Below are positions 19,903 to 28,897 of a stretch of 64,000 nt of DNA, piece after piece. Location: the NCBI GenBank assembly GCA_028289345.1, contig JANQQL010000025.1, positions 558,001 through 622,000 on the forward strand, in the 5' to 3' direction. The translations under genes were made by a program, and so were the position numbers. Source of the DNA: Planctomycetota bacterium (lineage in GTDB: Bacteria; Planctomycetota; B15-G4; SIAN01). The stretch's first letter is position 1. Each line of letters begins with the position of its first letter. The notes under the pieces were generated by a model. It saw only the letters and a list, made by a program, of their open reading frames with translations. It had not been told where the DNA came from and searched no databases.

Positions 19903-20409
19903 ATGTCCTCCGGGTTCCTCATGAGCGGAGGCTGGCAGGAAGCGATGCGTCGTCATCGCTTCGGTGTACGCCTGGTGCCCTGGTTCTTCCTGGTCACCGG
20001 GGCGTGCCTGTTCATTCCTCGATTCTGGTCCGACGCGCCCCCGGCGGAAGCGAACACTTCTCTTCGAGGCACGCTTCCGCTGCCGCTCGAGAACGTGGTC
20101 GGTTCATTCCTGCTGATCGCGGGACTCCTTTGGTTTCTCCCGAGCGTGCTGGCCCGCTTTCACGGAGAGCGGGCAGGCCGGGAACGGCACATTCGCGTGC
20201 TGGAAGTTTGCCGCCTCGCCAATGGGCGAAGTCTGGTCCTCGCGGATATCGCCGGCAGGCGGATCGTCGTCGGGGTTTCGGAAGGCGGACTGACCAAGGT
20301 GACCGAACTCCCGGAAAGTGACTCGCCCAACGAGAGTTCAACGGATCAGGGAAAACCCGAAGAGGAGTTCGGGCAAATCCTTGGTTCCGCGTTGGGAGCC
20401 GGCTCATGA
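19903..20409 (+). CDS. fliO: FliO-like flagellar export-apparatus protein
   Basis: FliO is a small membrane protein that helps assemble the FliP ring of the flagellar type III export gate. This 168-residue protein has two hydrophobic segments (LVPWFFLVTGACLFIP near residues 23-38 and VVGSFLLIAGLLWFLPSVL near residues 66-84), then a short cytoplasmic SH3-like stretch (EVCRLANGRSLVLADIAGRRIVVGVSEGGLTKV) typical of FliO, and an acidic tail. The start at 19903 follows a GGAGGGAGGGGG ribosome-binding site. The stop overlaps fliP (ATGA). FliO is poorly conserved, so the call rests on topology, domain and position before fliP. Confidence 0.8.
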   Translation: MSSGFLMSGGWQEAMRRHRFGVRLVPWFFLVTGACLFIPRFWSDAPPAEANTSLRGTLPLPLENVVGSFLLIAGLLWFLPSVLARFHGERAGRERHIRVLEVCRLANGRSLVLADIAGRRIVVGVSEGGLTKVTELPESDSPNESSTDQGKPEEEFGQILGSALGAGS

Positions 20410-21203
20410 ACCGGCGCGGGCGACTCGCTTTGGTTCTGTGGCTGCTCGCAGGCTTCCTGCTGACTCCCGCAGCCGCTGGCCAAACTCCGGGGCAGGAGCA
20501 GTCCTCCCTCGCCCAGCGCAATGCCCTGATGCCCGTCAGCGTGGAGCTTCAGGACGGATCCGGGAAGGGCCGGGATCTGACCGCGGCGATCGAGATCGTC
20601 CTTCTGCTGACGTTCCTGACCGTGCTCCCGGCGCTTCTGCTGACGCTGACGTGCTTCACACGAATCATCATCGTTCTGTCGTTCGTGCGACGCGCCATGG
20701 CCACCCCGGAGATGCCACCCAACCCCGTGGTCATCGGTCTGGCGCTGTTCCTGACCGCAGCAATCATGCAGCCGGTCGCGGGCGGGGTCTACGACAAGGC
20801 GGTGAAGCCCTACTTGGAAGATGAGATCGGCGTGACCGAGGCTGCAGAGCTAGCCGGTGACGAGGTCAAGCGCTTCTTATTGAAGTACACCCGGGAAGAA
20901 GACGCCGCGATGTTCTTGGAAATCTCAGGTGAGGCGCCGGTGGATCGGGTGGAGGACCTGCCATTTCGGGTCACCGTGCCGGCGTTCGTCATGTCTGAGT
21001 TGAAGACCGCGTTCACCATGGGCTTCATCATCTATCTGCCGTTCCTGGTGGTGGACCTGGTGATCGCCAGCATTCTCTTGTCCATGGGCATGTTCATGTT
21101 GCCGCCCATGATCATTGCAACTCCGATCAAGGTGCTCTTGTTCATTCTCATGGATGGCTGGAGCTTGGTGATTTCTCAGCTCTGGATAAGTCTGGTGGCT
21201 TGA
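20406..21203 (+). CDS. fliP: Flagellar export gate protein FliP
   Basis: FliP forms the pentameric core of the flagellar export gate with FliQ and FliR. The 265-residue protein has a cleavable-type signal (about residues 1-25), the conserved LTCFTRIIIVLSFVRRAMATPEMPPNPVVIGLALFLT segment, the periplasmic region and the C-terminal PAFVMSELKTAFTMGFIIYLPFLVVDLVIASILLSMGMFMLPP signature. It overlaps fliO by four bases and is followed three bases later by fliQ. Confidence 0.97.
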   Translation: MNRRGRLALVLWLLAGFLLTPAAAGQTPGQEQSSLAQRNALMPVSVELQDGSGKGRDLTAAIEIVLLLTFLTVLPALLLTLTCFTRIIIVLSFVRRAMATPEMPPNPVVIGLALFLTAAIMQPVAGGVYDKAVKPYLEDEIGVTEAAELAGDEVKRFLLKYTREEDAAMFLEISGEAPVDRVEDLPFRVTVPAFVMSELKTAFTMGFIIYLPFLVVDLVIASILLSMGMFMLPPMIIATPIKVLLFILMDGWSLVISQLWISLVA

Positions 21204-21206
21204 TTC

Positions 21207-21482
21207 ATGGATCCCAGTTCCTCCATTGCTCTTGGCCGACAAGTCCTGGTGACCGCGCTTGCTGTCGCGGCGCCGGTGCTTGGGGCAGGCTTGGTGGTTG
21301 GTGTCGTCATGGCCCTGTTTCAGACAATCACCAGTCTTCAAGAGCAAACGCTCACCATGGTCACCAAGATCCTCGCGGTTGGTTTTGCCCTGTTCTATTT
21401 GATGCCCTACATCCTCACCCAACTGATCGATTTCTCCCAGGGGCTGTTGTCCAACCTCAGCAAGATCGGAGTCGGCGGATGA
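21207..21482 (+). CDS. fliQ: Flagellar export gate protein FliQ
   Basis: This is a 91-residue, two-helix membrane protein of the export gate. The conserved loop ALFQTITSLQEQTLTMVTKI lies between the hydrophobic segments, as in all FliQ/SctS proteins. It overlaps fliR by four bases (ATGA), consistent with coupled translation of the gate subunits. Confidence 0.96.
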   Translation: MDPSSSIALGRQVLVTALAVAAPVLGAGLVVGVVMALFQTITSLQEQTLTMVTKILAVGFALFYLMPYILTQLIDFSQGLLSNLSKIGVGG

Positions 21483-22237
21483 GTTTGCCCTTCGATCCTT
21501 CCTCTGTCTTACTTGCATTTCTCGGCTCACTTCGAGTCGCGGTTGTGCTGTTCATGCTGCCAATGATTGGAGGAGAACTCGCTCCGGCGAAGATTCGAGT
21601 TGCCTTGTCTCTTGCCATTGGCTTCTTGGTGACTCCGGCCATGTCCCATTCGATGCCGGACAGCGGACTGGCCTTGGCCCTCGCGCTGGGCCGAGAACTC
21701 GCCATTGGATCGGTTCTGGGATTCTTCGTTCGCCTGTTTGTGGTCGTGCCACAGATCGCCGGGGACATCATCGCTCAGGAACTGGGAGTGCGGATGGCCC
21801 AAGAGGTCGACCCCACGACGCAGATTCCCACCACGGCCATCGGCCGCATGTACGAAATCGTGTTCTTACTGCTGTTCTTGGGAGTCAACGGTCACCACGA
21901 TGTCATGCGAGGAATTGCCCTCTCTTTTCGGACCTTTCCTCTGGGCGAAAGTTCGTTCCCTTCGGTCACTTCGGCGCTGGGACCCAGCCTTGGCATCTGT
22001 TTGCGTCAGGCACTGATCATGGCGACACCGCTTTTTTCGGTGTTGCTGATCATGACGTTCGTGCTGGCGTTGATTTCCAAGTCAGTCACCCAGATCAACA
22101 TCATGAACTTTGGTATTGGGCTGCGACTGACCGTCGGGCTGTTCGCGGCGACCTTGCTGTTTCCATTGATTCATCGGCCCGGACTGCAGCTCGTGGACAC
22201 GATGAAGCGCAGCATTCTCTCGGTCGTGGGAGGTTGA
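21479..22237 (+). CDS. fliR: Flagellar export gate protein FliR
   Basis: FliR completes the FliPQR helical gate. The 252-residue polytopic protein shows the FliR-typical VVLFMLPMIGGELAPAKIRVALSLAIGFL and LGRELAIGSVLGFFVRLFVVVPQIAGDIIAQELG segments. The correct start is the ATG at 21479 overlapping the fliQ stop; the frame is open upstream inside fliQ. Nine bases separate it from flhB. Confidence 0.95.
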   Translation: MSLPFDPSSVLLAFLGSLRVAVVLFMLPMIGGELAPAKIRVALSLAIGFLVTPAMSHSMPDSGLALALALGRELAIGSVLGFFVRLFVVVPQIAGDIIAQELGVRMAQEVDPTTQIPTTAIGRMYEIVFLLLFLGVNGHHDVMRGIALSFRTFPLGESSFPSVTSALGPSLGICLRQALIMATPLFSVLLIMTFVLALISKSVTQINIMNFGIGLRLTVGLFAATLLFPLIHRPGLQLVDTMKRSILSVVGG

Positions 22238-22246
22238 TGAGGGACC

Positions 22247-23332
22247 TTGGCTGATTCCACTCAAGATCGCACGGAAGACCCGACTCCGCGCACGCTCGAG
22301 AAGCTGCGCGGGCAAGGGAACGTTCCCAAGAGTCAGGACCTGAGCACCGCGGTGCAGCTCCTGGCGGGGGCGCTCATTCTTTCCATGAGTGGAGCCGCGA
22401 TCTTCGAGGGCCTTCAAGACTATGCGGATGACTCGATCCGACGCTTGTCCAGCCCGTCCCTCGACTTCGGAGGTGCCATTCAGCTGATGCGGGATCTCGT
22501 CCCGAGAGTCCTTTCTCTGTCAGGCCCTCTGGTCGCGGTCGTCGTCACGGTGTCCGTGGGGTACGCCGTCATCCAGAACAAAGGGTTCGTGTTCTACCCA
22601 GGAGCCCTCGCTCCCAAGCTCTCCAACATGTCCCCGGCCAAGGGGTTGAAGAAGATCTTTTCGCTCAAGGGCGTGGTGCGGATGTTCGCGGCGCTGATGC
22701 GACTGACCGTGATCCTCGGTGGGGTGGCGGGTCTGCTGTGGTGGAACCGCGACGAAATCAACGAACTGGCTGTGGTGACTTTGAACCTGGTGGCGACCCA
22801 GACCGGGAGCATCCTGATCGAGATCTTCCTCAATGTCGCCGTCATGTTGCTCCTCATTGGGATTCTCGATTTTCTCTACCAGAAGTGGCAGTGGTTGCAG
22901 AACCAGAAGATGACCAAGCAGCAGGTCAAGGACGAGAGGAAAGCCTCGGAAGGCGATCCGAAGATCAAAGGGCAGATCCGCGGAAGAGCTCGAGAACTGT
23001 TGCAGCGCACTCTTTCGGAAGAGGTGAAGGAGGCGGCGGTGGTCGTCACCAACCCGACTCACTACGCGGTCGCGCTGGCGTACAGCGAAGAGAAGGAGGC
23101 CGTGCCGCGAGTCGTCGCCAAGGGGGTTGACCACGTAGCCCAGGAGATCAAACGACTGGCTCGCGGGTTCGATGTGCCGGTGGTCGAGCAGCCATTGCTG
23201 GCTCGAGCCCTGTATCGCGACGTTCCCTTGGGCCGCATCATTCCCGAGAAGCTCTACCGAGCCGTCGCCAACGTTCTCGCCTTCGTCCATCGATTGCGCG
23301 AGGAGAGGAGCCGGAGGACGGTGAATGGCTGA
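22247..23332 (+). CDS. flhB: Flagellar export switch protein FlhB
   Basis: FlhB switches the export apparatus from rod/hook to filament substrates after self-cleavage. The 361-residue protein has four membrane segments and the C-terminal cytoplasmic domain with the autocleavage motif NPTH (about residue 268). It begins ADSTQDRTEDPTPRTLEKLRGQG, the usual FlhB N-terminus, which fixes the start at TTG 22247 although its ribosome-binding site is poor, suggesting coupling to fliR. Its end overlaps flhA by eight bases. Confidence 0.96.
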   Translation: MADSTQDRTEDPTPRTLEKLRGQGNVPKSQDLSTAVQLLAGALILSMSGAAIFEGLQDYADDSIRRLSSPSLDFGGAIQLMRDLVPRVLSLSGPLVAVVVTVSVGYAVIQNKGFVFYPGALAPKLSNMSPAKGLKKIFSLKGVVRMFAALMRLTVILGGVAGLLWWNRDEINELAVVTLNLVATQTGSILIEIFLNVAVMLLLIGILDFLYQKWQWLQNQKMTKQQVKDERKASEGDPKIKGQIRGRARELLQRTLSEEVKEAAVVVTNPTHYAVALAYSEEKEAVPRVVAKGVDHVAQEIKRLARGFDVPVVEQPLLARALYRDVPLGRIIPEKLYRAVANVLAFVHRLREERSRRTVNG

Positions 23333-25382
23333 CCCGAACGCCTCTTCCCGCGTTGGCAAAGCCGACATGATCCTCGGAGCAGCCGTCATTGGGCTGCTGA
23401 TCGTGCTCTTGGTGCCGTTGCCTTCCTGGTTCCTCGATCTGTTGTTGGTCGTGAATCTCTCGTTGAGCATCTTGGTCCTGCTCATCGTTCTGTCCAGCGA
23501 GCGCCCACTCGATCTTTCGACCTTCCCGACGCTATTGCTCTTCGCTTCCTTGTTCCGGTTATCACTGAACGTGGCTTCCACGCGCTTGATCCTGTTGCAG
23601 GGAAAGGCCGGAGAGGTCATTCAGGCCTTTGGCGAGTTTGTCGTCGGCGGAAGCGTCATCGTGGGTGTGGTGATCTTTCTGATCTTGGTGGTGATTCAGT
23701 TCGTGGTCATTACCAAGGGCGCCGGGCGAATCTCGGAAGTGGCGGCACGATTCACCCTGGATGCCATGCCCGGCAAGCAAATGACCATTGATGCCGACCT
23801 GAACGGAGGGTTGATCACGCCCGAAGAAGCGGTTCAGCGTCGCAAGGAACTCAGCCGCGAGGCGGAGTTCTATGGGGCGATGGACGGGGCGTCGAAATTC
23901 GTCCGCGGCGATGCCGTCGCAGGATTGATCATCACCGCCGTCAACATCCTGGGAGGGGTGGGAATCGCGCTGGGAAAAGGGATGGCCATCGGCCAGGCCT
24001 TCACCACCTACACCATCCTGACCATTGGTGACGGATTGATCAGTCAGATCCCGGCACTGATCGTGGCGACCTCCGGTGCGATCATCGTGACCAAGGCCAG
24101 TACCGAACAGCTCCTGGCGGATGAGTTCACCAGTCAGATCACCGGCCGCAAGCGCGGTTTGCTGATGGCCGGCGGCATTGTCGCTGGCCTGGGACTGATC
24201 CCCGGGCTTCCATCGATCCCATTTCTGGTTCTCGGCGGAGGCCTCCTGCTGGCTTCTCGCAAGCCGCGAAAAGAAGAAGCCCCCGAGAAGGACGAGACTC
24301 CGGCCTCCCCGGAAGAAGTGGCGGAGCAGCAGAGCCAAGAGCTGCGCAATATTCTGAAGATCGATCGAATGGGGGTAGAGCTTGGCTATCGCCTGTTGTA
24401 CCTCGTCGAGAAGTCCAAAGGAGGGAGTCTCCTCGGGCATATCGCGCAACTTCGCAAGCGCTTTGCCGGCGAGCTCGGCCTGATCCTTCCGCCGATTCGA
24501 GTGACGGACAACGTCCGATTGCCGGCGACGGGCTATCGCGTCCTGGTCAACGGTCAGACCATTGCCTCGGGGGAGCTCCGACCTGGCGCTTTGCTAGCGA
24601 TGAACCCTGGAACGGCGGAAGGGAACCTGAAGGGCGAGAAAACCAAAGAGCCGACCTTTGGACTTCCGGCCAAGTGGATTCCCGAGGACCGTCGGTCCGA
24701 GGCCGAGATGAAAGGGTACACCGTGGTGGAGCCCGTCTCGGTGTTGGTCACCCATGTCAGCGAGTTGGTCCGGAGTCACGCCCACGAGATTCTTACTCGC
24801 GACGACGTGAAGACCCTTGTCGAGAACATTCAGGCCGAGCAACCTGCCGTCGTGGACGATCTGATCCCCAATGTGTTGACCTATGGGGAGGTTCACCGGG
24901 TTCTGCGATGCCTGCTGGAGGAGCGGGTTTCCGTTCGCAACCTGGGATCCATTCTCGAGGTTCTCTCTGAGAATGCCGCCACCGTCAAGGAACCCGAGGC
25001 TCTCGCCGAGCTGGCTCGCAAGCGCATCTCTCGCTCGGTGATCGAGCCGTTTCTCGACGAAGAGGGGCGACTGAAAGTGCTCACCCTGGATCCGACACTG
25101 GAGCGCCGTCTGATCGAGATTTCCAAGAATCAGGAGCACCCCGACGGGCCCGGCTTGTTGCGCATGCTGCTCGATCAGATGGCTCGAGAGATCATCCAAG
25201 TCATCGATCAGGGGCACGATGCGGTCGTCCTGGTTCGGTCCGAGATTCGGACGTTCCTGCGTGACCTGCTGAAAACCGTGGCGCCGCGCGCTGCCGTGCT
25301 GTCTTACTCCGAGGCCGCGACGGCGAAAGACGTGGAGCCGATCACGGTGATCGGGATGGAGACCGGGGAGAAGGCCGCATGA
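23325..25382 (+). CDS. flhA: Flagellar export protein FlhA
   Basis: FlhA forms the nonameric ring that docks export chaperones and uses the proton motive force. The 685-residue protein has about eight N-terminal transmembrane segments with the family signature TFPTLLLFASLFRLSLNVASTRLIL and the FHIPEP loop region (AARFTLDAMPGKQMTIDADLNGG), then a large cytoplasmic domain from about residue 330. No flhF/flhG pair follows it, unlike many polar flagellates; a small membrane-protein gene does. Confidence 0.97.
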   Translation: MADPNASSRVGKADMILGAAVIGLLIVLLVPLPSWFLDLLLVVNLSLSILVLLIVLSSERPLDLSTFPTLLLFASLFRLSLNVASTRLILLQGKAGEVIQAFGEFVVGGSVIVGVVIFLILVVIQFVVITKGAGRISEVAARFTLDAMPGKQMTIDADLNGGLITPEEAVQRRKELSREAEFYGAMDGASKFVRGDAVAGLIITAVNILGGVGIALGKGMAIGQAFTTYTILTIGDGLISQIPALIVATSGAIIVTKASTEQLLADEFTSQITGRKRGLLMAGGIVAGLGLIPGLPSIPFLVLGGGLLLASRKPRKEEAPEKDETPASPEEVAEQQSQELRNILKIDRMGVELGYRLLYLVEKSKGGSLLGHIAQLRKRFAGELGLILPPIRVTDNVRLPATGYRVLVNGQTIASGELRPGALLAMNPGTAEGNLKGEKTKEPTFGLPAKWIPEDRRSEAEMKGYTVVEPVSVLVTHVSELVRSHAHEILTRDDVKTLVENIQAEQPAVVDDLIPNVLTYGEVHRVLRCLLEERVSVRNLGSILEVLSENAATVKEPEALAELARKRISRSVIEPFLDEEGRLKVLTLDPTLERRLIEISKNQEHPDGPGLLRMLLDQMAREIIQVIDQGHDAVVLVRSEIRTFLRDLLKTVAPRAAVLSYSEAATAKDVEPITVIGMETGEKAA

Positions 25383-25597
25383 TTCGCCGCACCGCCTTCG
25401 TCTTCGGCACCATCGCGTTCTGCTTGGCTCATGTCATCGGAGTTTTCGCCAGCGTGTCCCCGTTACCACGGATTCTGCGGTCGGGACTTGCAGCGCTGAT
25501 CGGCGTCTTGGTTGGTGCGCTGAGTGGATGGGTGGTGCAGCGAATCGTTCTCGCCCGATTCGCTCGTGATTGGCCCCCTGAGGAGACGCCCTCATGA
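25379..25597 (+). CDS. Small membrane protein between flhA and fliA
   Basis: This is a 72-residue protein with two hydrophobic segments (FVFGTIAFCLAHVIGVFASV and LRSGLAALIGVLVGALSGWVV) and a short charged C-terminus. It overlaps flhA upstream and fliA downstream by four bases each (both ATGA), so it is clearly part of the operon and translated. I do not recognise a family. Its place, between the export ring gene and the flagellar sigma factor where flhF/flhG often sit, suggests a flagellar role. Confidence 0.65.
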   Translation: MIRRTAFVFGTIAFCLAHVIGVFASVSPLPRILRSGLAALIGVLVGALSGWVVQRIVLARFARDWPPEETPS

Positions 25598-26334
25598 GTC
25601 GCGCTCTTCTGGATGCTTACCGAGCGGGCAACGAATCCGCCGCTGACGAGCTGGTGAAGCAGAACATCCCCTTGGTTCGCCGGGTGGTCGGACGACTGGC
25701 GTTGCAGCTGCCTCCTTCGGTGGACCGCGAGGACCTCGAGGTGGTCGGCATTCTCGGGTTGTTGAATGCGGCGAAGAACTACGATCCGTCCCGTGGGGCG
25801 GAATTCCGGACGTTTGCCTACATCGCCATCCGCGGCGCCGTCTTGGATGAGCTGCGTCGCTTGGACGTTCTTCCCCGCGGACGCCGGGATGGCGTGAGGG
25901 CGTACGAGGAAGCTCGCCGCGAACTGGCGGGCCGCTTGGGACGGGATCCCACGTTCTTGGAGATCCAGGAAGAACTGAATCTGACACCTCACGAGTTGGA
26001 AGAGGTGCTTCGAGCACGAGCTCTGGCTCAGTCCGTGGGCTTGGGCGGAGGGGAAGCGTCCACCGGAGTGTCTCCGGAAACGTTCCTTTCTACGGCGGAC
26101 AACGATCCGGCGTCTCTGGCCCAGCTGAGTGAGGCCAAGGAGAAGCTGGCGACCGCCATGGGTTCATTGCCCCGGCGCGAGCAAGACGTGTTGATTCTGT
26201 ATTTCGAGGGGGGGTTGCTGCTTCGCGAGATCGGTCAGGTTCTGGAGCTCACCGAGTCTCGAGTTTCTCAGATCCTGCAGCACGCCTTGGTCATGCTGAA
26301 CCATCGGCTCGGCCGGCACGGCGAGGTCGTGTAG
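25594..26334 (+). CDS. fliA: Flagellar sigma factor FliA (sigma-28 family)
   Basis: FliA directs RNA polymerase to late flagellar genes such as flagellins. The 246-residue protein has sigma region 2 (LVRRVVGRLALQLPPSVDREDLEVVGILGLLNAAKNYDPSRGAEFRTFAYIAIRGAVLDELR), region 3 (RELAGRLGRDPTFLEIQEELNL) and the region 4 helix-turn-helix (LREIGQVLELTESRVSQILQHAL). This order and the FRTFAYIAIRGAVLDELR stretch are specific to the FliA/WhiG group. No FlgM anti-sigma gene is recognised in the window. Confidence 0.95.
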   Translation: MSRALLDAYRAGNESAADELVKQNIPLVRRVVGRLALQLPPSVDREDLEVVGILGLLNAAKNYDPSRGAEFRTFAYIAIRGAVLDELRRLDVLPRGRRDGVRAYEEARRELAGRLGRDPTFLEIQEELNLTPHELEEVLRARALAQSVGLGGGEASTGVSPETFLSTADNDPASLAQLSEAKEKLATAMGSLPRREQDVLILYFEGGLLLREIGQVLELTESRVSQILQHALVMLNHRLGRHGEVV

Positions 26335-26336
26335 CC

Positions 26337-26561
26337 GTGGGCTGGGTCGGACGCGGAAGAGTGATCAAGGGAGCCGGGGTCAACTCGGTGGCCGAACCGG
26401 TGCATTGGGAGCCGGAGGTTCCCGAGGATTCCGGGCCCGACGGAGAAGTCGAGGTCATCAAGGAAGGTGGCGAGATCCAGAAGATCACCGTTCGATGCAA
26501 ATGCGGCCGTTCCCATGAGTTGGAGCTGGTCGACAACGATTCACAAGGAGAGACGCCATGA
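26337..26561 (+). CDS. Small CxCG-containing protein in the fliA operon
   Basis: This is a 74-residue acidic protein starting at GTG 26337, two bases after the fliA stop, and ending in a four-base overlap with the next gene. Its C-terminal half carries ITVRCKCGRSHELELVDN; the CKCG..H pattern could hold a metal but supplies only two cysteines and one histidine. I recognise no family. The tight spacing argues for a real operon member. Confidence 0.55.
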   Translation: MGWVGRGRVIKGAGVNSVAEPVHWEPEVPEDSGPDGEVEVIKEGGEIQKITVRCKCGRSHELELVDNDSQGETP

Positions 26562-27088
26562 TTCGCGTTTCACAACTCATCTTTGGCGGGTTGGTCTTGA
26601 TGACCTCCGCATGTGTGGTTCCCTCGATGCCCAGAAGTGCCCCGGAGCAGTCCAATCCGTGGGAATCTGGATCCCCTTGGGAACGTCCCCCGGCACCCAT
26701 GCCCGAGGAGAGCGCCCGTCGCTCCGTGATGCGCGGCAGCGAAGGCGAAAACACCACTCTCGAACTCCTGCAGTCGACGAGCGAGAAGCTGAAGATGGCA
26801 GAAGGCGAGGTGGACTCCCTGAAAAGCCAGCTGGCTTCCCTGGCAGGCGCGCTGGAACAGGCGCGGGCAGACAACGAATCGATTCAGAAGTACGCGGACT
26901 CGATTCAATCGGACACCGAATCGTCACAAACGGAGTTGACTCAACTGCAAGAGCGTGCGCGTCAACTGGAGTCCGACTACCGAACCCTCGCCGAAGACTT
27001 GCTCTCTGAGAGAATCCAACGAGTTCGCGTGGAGCGAGAGTTGATCTTGGCTCGCATTGCGGAAGCCGAACGGGAAAGCGATGGTTAG
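26558..27088 (+). CDS. Coiled-coil lipoprotein
   Basis: This is a 176-residue predicted lipoprotein. The signal sequence ends in a lipobox (MTSAC, cysteine near residue 19), followed by a proline-rich spacer and then a long coiled coil from about residue 65 to the end (KLKMAEGEVDSLKSQLASLAGALEQARADNE and further heptads). The architecture resembles periplasmic tethers that span from a lipid anchor. Being in the fliA operon, it may be a flagellum-associated envelope protein. This is inference from context; no family was recognised. Confidence 0.65.
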   Translation: MIRVSQLIFGGLVLMTSACVVPSMPRSAPEQSNPWESGSPWERPPAPMPEESARRSVMRGSEGENTTLELLQSTSEKLKMAEGEVDSLKSQLASLAGALEQARADNESIQKYADSIQSDTESSQTELTQLQERARQLESDYRTLAEDLLSERIQRVRVERELILARIAEAERESDG

Positions 27089-27776
27089 TCAGGCAGCTCG
27101 CGGACCGATGTGCTGGCGGAAGGGCATCCCCTCATGGGCTTGGGGAATGGCCTTGCTCGCGGCCCCGGCGTGTTCGTGGTACACGAACTTTGCCGTGCCG
27201 CCCCAAGTTCCCGTGCAGTCTTCCATCGATCCGGGATTGCATTGGATCGATTTGGATCGTGTGGTCATCTTGCCGTTCCAGGGCCTGGACACTCATCCCC
27301 GTCACGCCCAGGAGCTTCGCAAGGCGTTGGTCCTCGCACTCAAGGAGCGAACCGGTGGTCGAGTGAGCGACCTGAGACGGGAGGACCTTGGGCGGACCGC
27401 GGCCGAGTCGCTGCGTTGGAACGACTCACTCCCTCTGAATACCTTGATTCGTTTGCATCGTGAGTTCCACGCGGACGCGGCGCTGTTCGGAACGGTGACC
27501 TATTCCCGACCTTATGGAGACCCAGCCTTGGGCCTGCGTTTGGCCATGGTCGACACCCGCAACGGATCGACCTTGTGGTTCGCGGATGATGTGATTGACG
27601 CGGAAGACCCTAGGGTTCGCAATGCGCTCGAGTCATTTTGCAAAGCCGATGACTCGGTGGGCGCGATCGCGGAACCTTCCGACGTCTCCCTGGCGACCTT
27701 CGCACGGTTCGTCGCGCGGTCCTTTGCCGCCTCTTTGCCACCGCCCGATTGGGATCTCCCAAAGACGCGTGGTTGA
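27081..27776 (+). CDS. Lipoprotein with TolB-N/CsgG-like domain
   Basis: This 231-residue predicted lipoprotein has a lipobox LAAPAC (cysteine near residue 29). The body reads as the alpha/beta fold shared by TolB N-terminal, CsgG and GNA1162-type lipoproteins: DLDRVVILPFQG, the helix ELRKALVLALKERTGGRV, DAALFGTVTYSRPYGDP and ALGLRLAMVDTRNGSTLWFADDVID. Vibrio flagellar outer-membrane proteins FlgO and FlgT use related folds, so a role at the flagellar envelope ring is possible. I start it at the ATG at 27081, eight bases inside the preceding lipoprotein gene. It is the last gene before the second flagellin. Confidence 0.6.
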   Translation: MVSQAARGPMCWRKGIPSWAWGMALLAAPACSWYTNFAVPPQVPVQSSIDPGLHWIDLDRVVILPFQGLDTHPRHAQELRKALVLALKERTGGRVSDLRREDLGRTAAESLRWNDSLPLNTLIRLHREFHADAALFGTVTYSRPYGDPALGLRLAMVDTRNGSTLWFADDVIDAEDPRVRNALESFCKADDSVGAIAEPSDVSLATFARFVARSFAASLPPPDWDLPKTRG

Positions 27777-27957
27777 GGAACCGGCTTCCCTGTCGAAAGG
27801 CCAGAAACTCCGCAAGAAACCAAAATTGTTCCTTGAGCGATCGCGAGTTCCTCCGAATCACAAGTTGTAACCAGCAGATGTTGTCGGCTTCTGACCCAGC
27901 CGGGGTCGTCCAGGAAGCCGAATCGGTTGCTCGGGAATTTCTTGTGGAGGGCGAGCA

Positions 27958-28791
27958 ATGGGCCTTTTTATCAACACCAATGTTGCAAGTATCAACGCGC
28001 AACAGAATCTGTCGCACATCACGACGGGTTTGCAGCAGAACTTCCGACGGCTTTCGACCGGCCTTCGAATCGTCACCGCGGCGGATGACGCCGCCGGCCT
28101 CGCGATCTCGGAGCGGATGAGAGCCCAGGTTCGCAGCCTCGGTCAAGCGCAAAGGAACGCCAACGACGGCATTTCTCTGGTGCAGATCGCCGACGGCGCG
28201 ATGAATGAGCTGAACAGCATCCTGATCCGGATGAGGGAACTCTCTGTCCAGGCAGCGAACGGCACCGTTTCGCCCTCGGACCGAGATACCCTGAATCAGG
28301 AGTTCCAGGACCTCATCAGCGAGATCGACCGCATTGCGCGGTCCACGGAGTTCAACCAGACGTCGATTCTAGATGGGACCACCAGCACCATTTCCTTCCA
28401 GGTGGGGAGTGGTACGGTGGCCTCCATCGACACGATTTCGGTGAGCTTGCCGTCGATCCTTTCTTCGGACCTATCCATCGCTGGCTTGGACATCTCATCG
28501 TCTTCGTCCGCCAGCCCGACCACTGCCATGACCCAGATCGACAGTGCGATCAATGTGGTGGCGGCGGCCCGGGGCACGATGGGTGCGGTTCAGAACCGGC
28601 TGACTTCCACGATCACCAATCTGGGTCAGCAGGTCGAGAACTTGTCCGCGGCCGAGTCGCGCATCCGAGACGTGGATGTCGCCTCGGAGACGGCGCAACT
28701 CACTCGAAACACCATTCTCCAGCAGGCTGCCATCACGATCTTGGCTCAGGCCAATACGCAGCCTCAGGTCGCGCTGTCGCTCCTGCAGTAG
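27958..28791 (+). CDS. Flagellin (copy 2)
   Basis: This is a second filament subunit, 277 residues, with INTNVASINAQQNL, STGLRIVTAADDAAGLAISERMRAQ at the N-terminus and LTRNTILQQAAITILAQANTQPQVALSLLQ at the C-terminus. It is clearly paralogous to the copy at 18636-19463 but diverged most in the middle. Like that copy it lacks a sizeable variable domain. It has a good ribosome-binding site (GGAGGGCGA) and about 180 bases of upstream DNA, so it probably has its own promoter. It may form a different filament section or be used under different conditions. Confidence 0.96.
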   Translation: MGLFINTNVASINAQQNLSHITTGLQQNFRRLSTGLRIVTAADDAAGLAISERMRAQVRSLGQAQRNANDGISLVQIADGAMNELNSILIRMRELSVQAANGTVSPSDRDTLNQEFQDLISEIDRIARSTEFNQTSILDGTTSTISFQVGSGTVASIDTISVSLPSILSSDLSIAGLDISSSSSASPTTAMTQIDSAINVVAAARGTMGAVQNRLTSTITNLGQQVENLSAAESRIRDVDVASETAQLTRNTILQQAAITILAQANTQPQVALSLLQ

Positions 28792-28838
28792 GGCGCCGCG
28801 CTCCGGGGACCCTGAACGAAGGATGAAGAACGGGTTTT

Positions 28839-28897
28839 CCGGGGCCGGAGGGGACGTCGCAGCTCCTCCACCTGGGCGTCCTCGCGCCCGGCCCCGG
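28839..28897 (+). terminator. Possible terminator hairpin after flagellin copy 2
   Basis: The arms CCGGGGCCGG (28839-28848) and CCGGCCCCGG (28888-28897) are perfectly complementary across a 39-base loop, with a T-rich tail (GGTTTCTTTT) about ten bases later. The large loop and offset tail make it weaker than the clpC terminator. Confidence 0.35.

Noticed and set aside
27777..27957. Sigma-28 promoter for flagellin copy 2 (GCCGAATC at 27917)
   Set aside because: No TAAA-type -35 box lies at the required distance, so the resemblance of the -10 alone is not enough.
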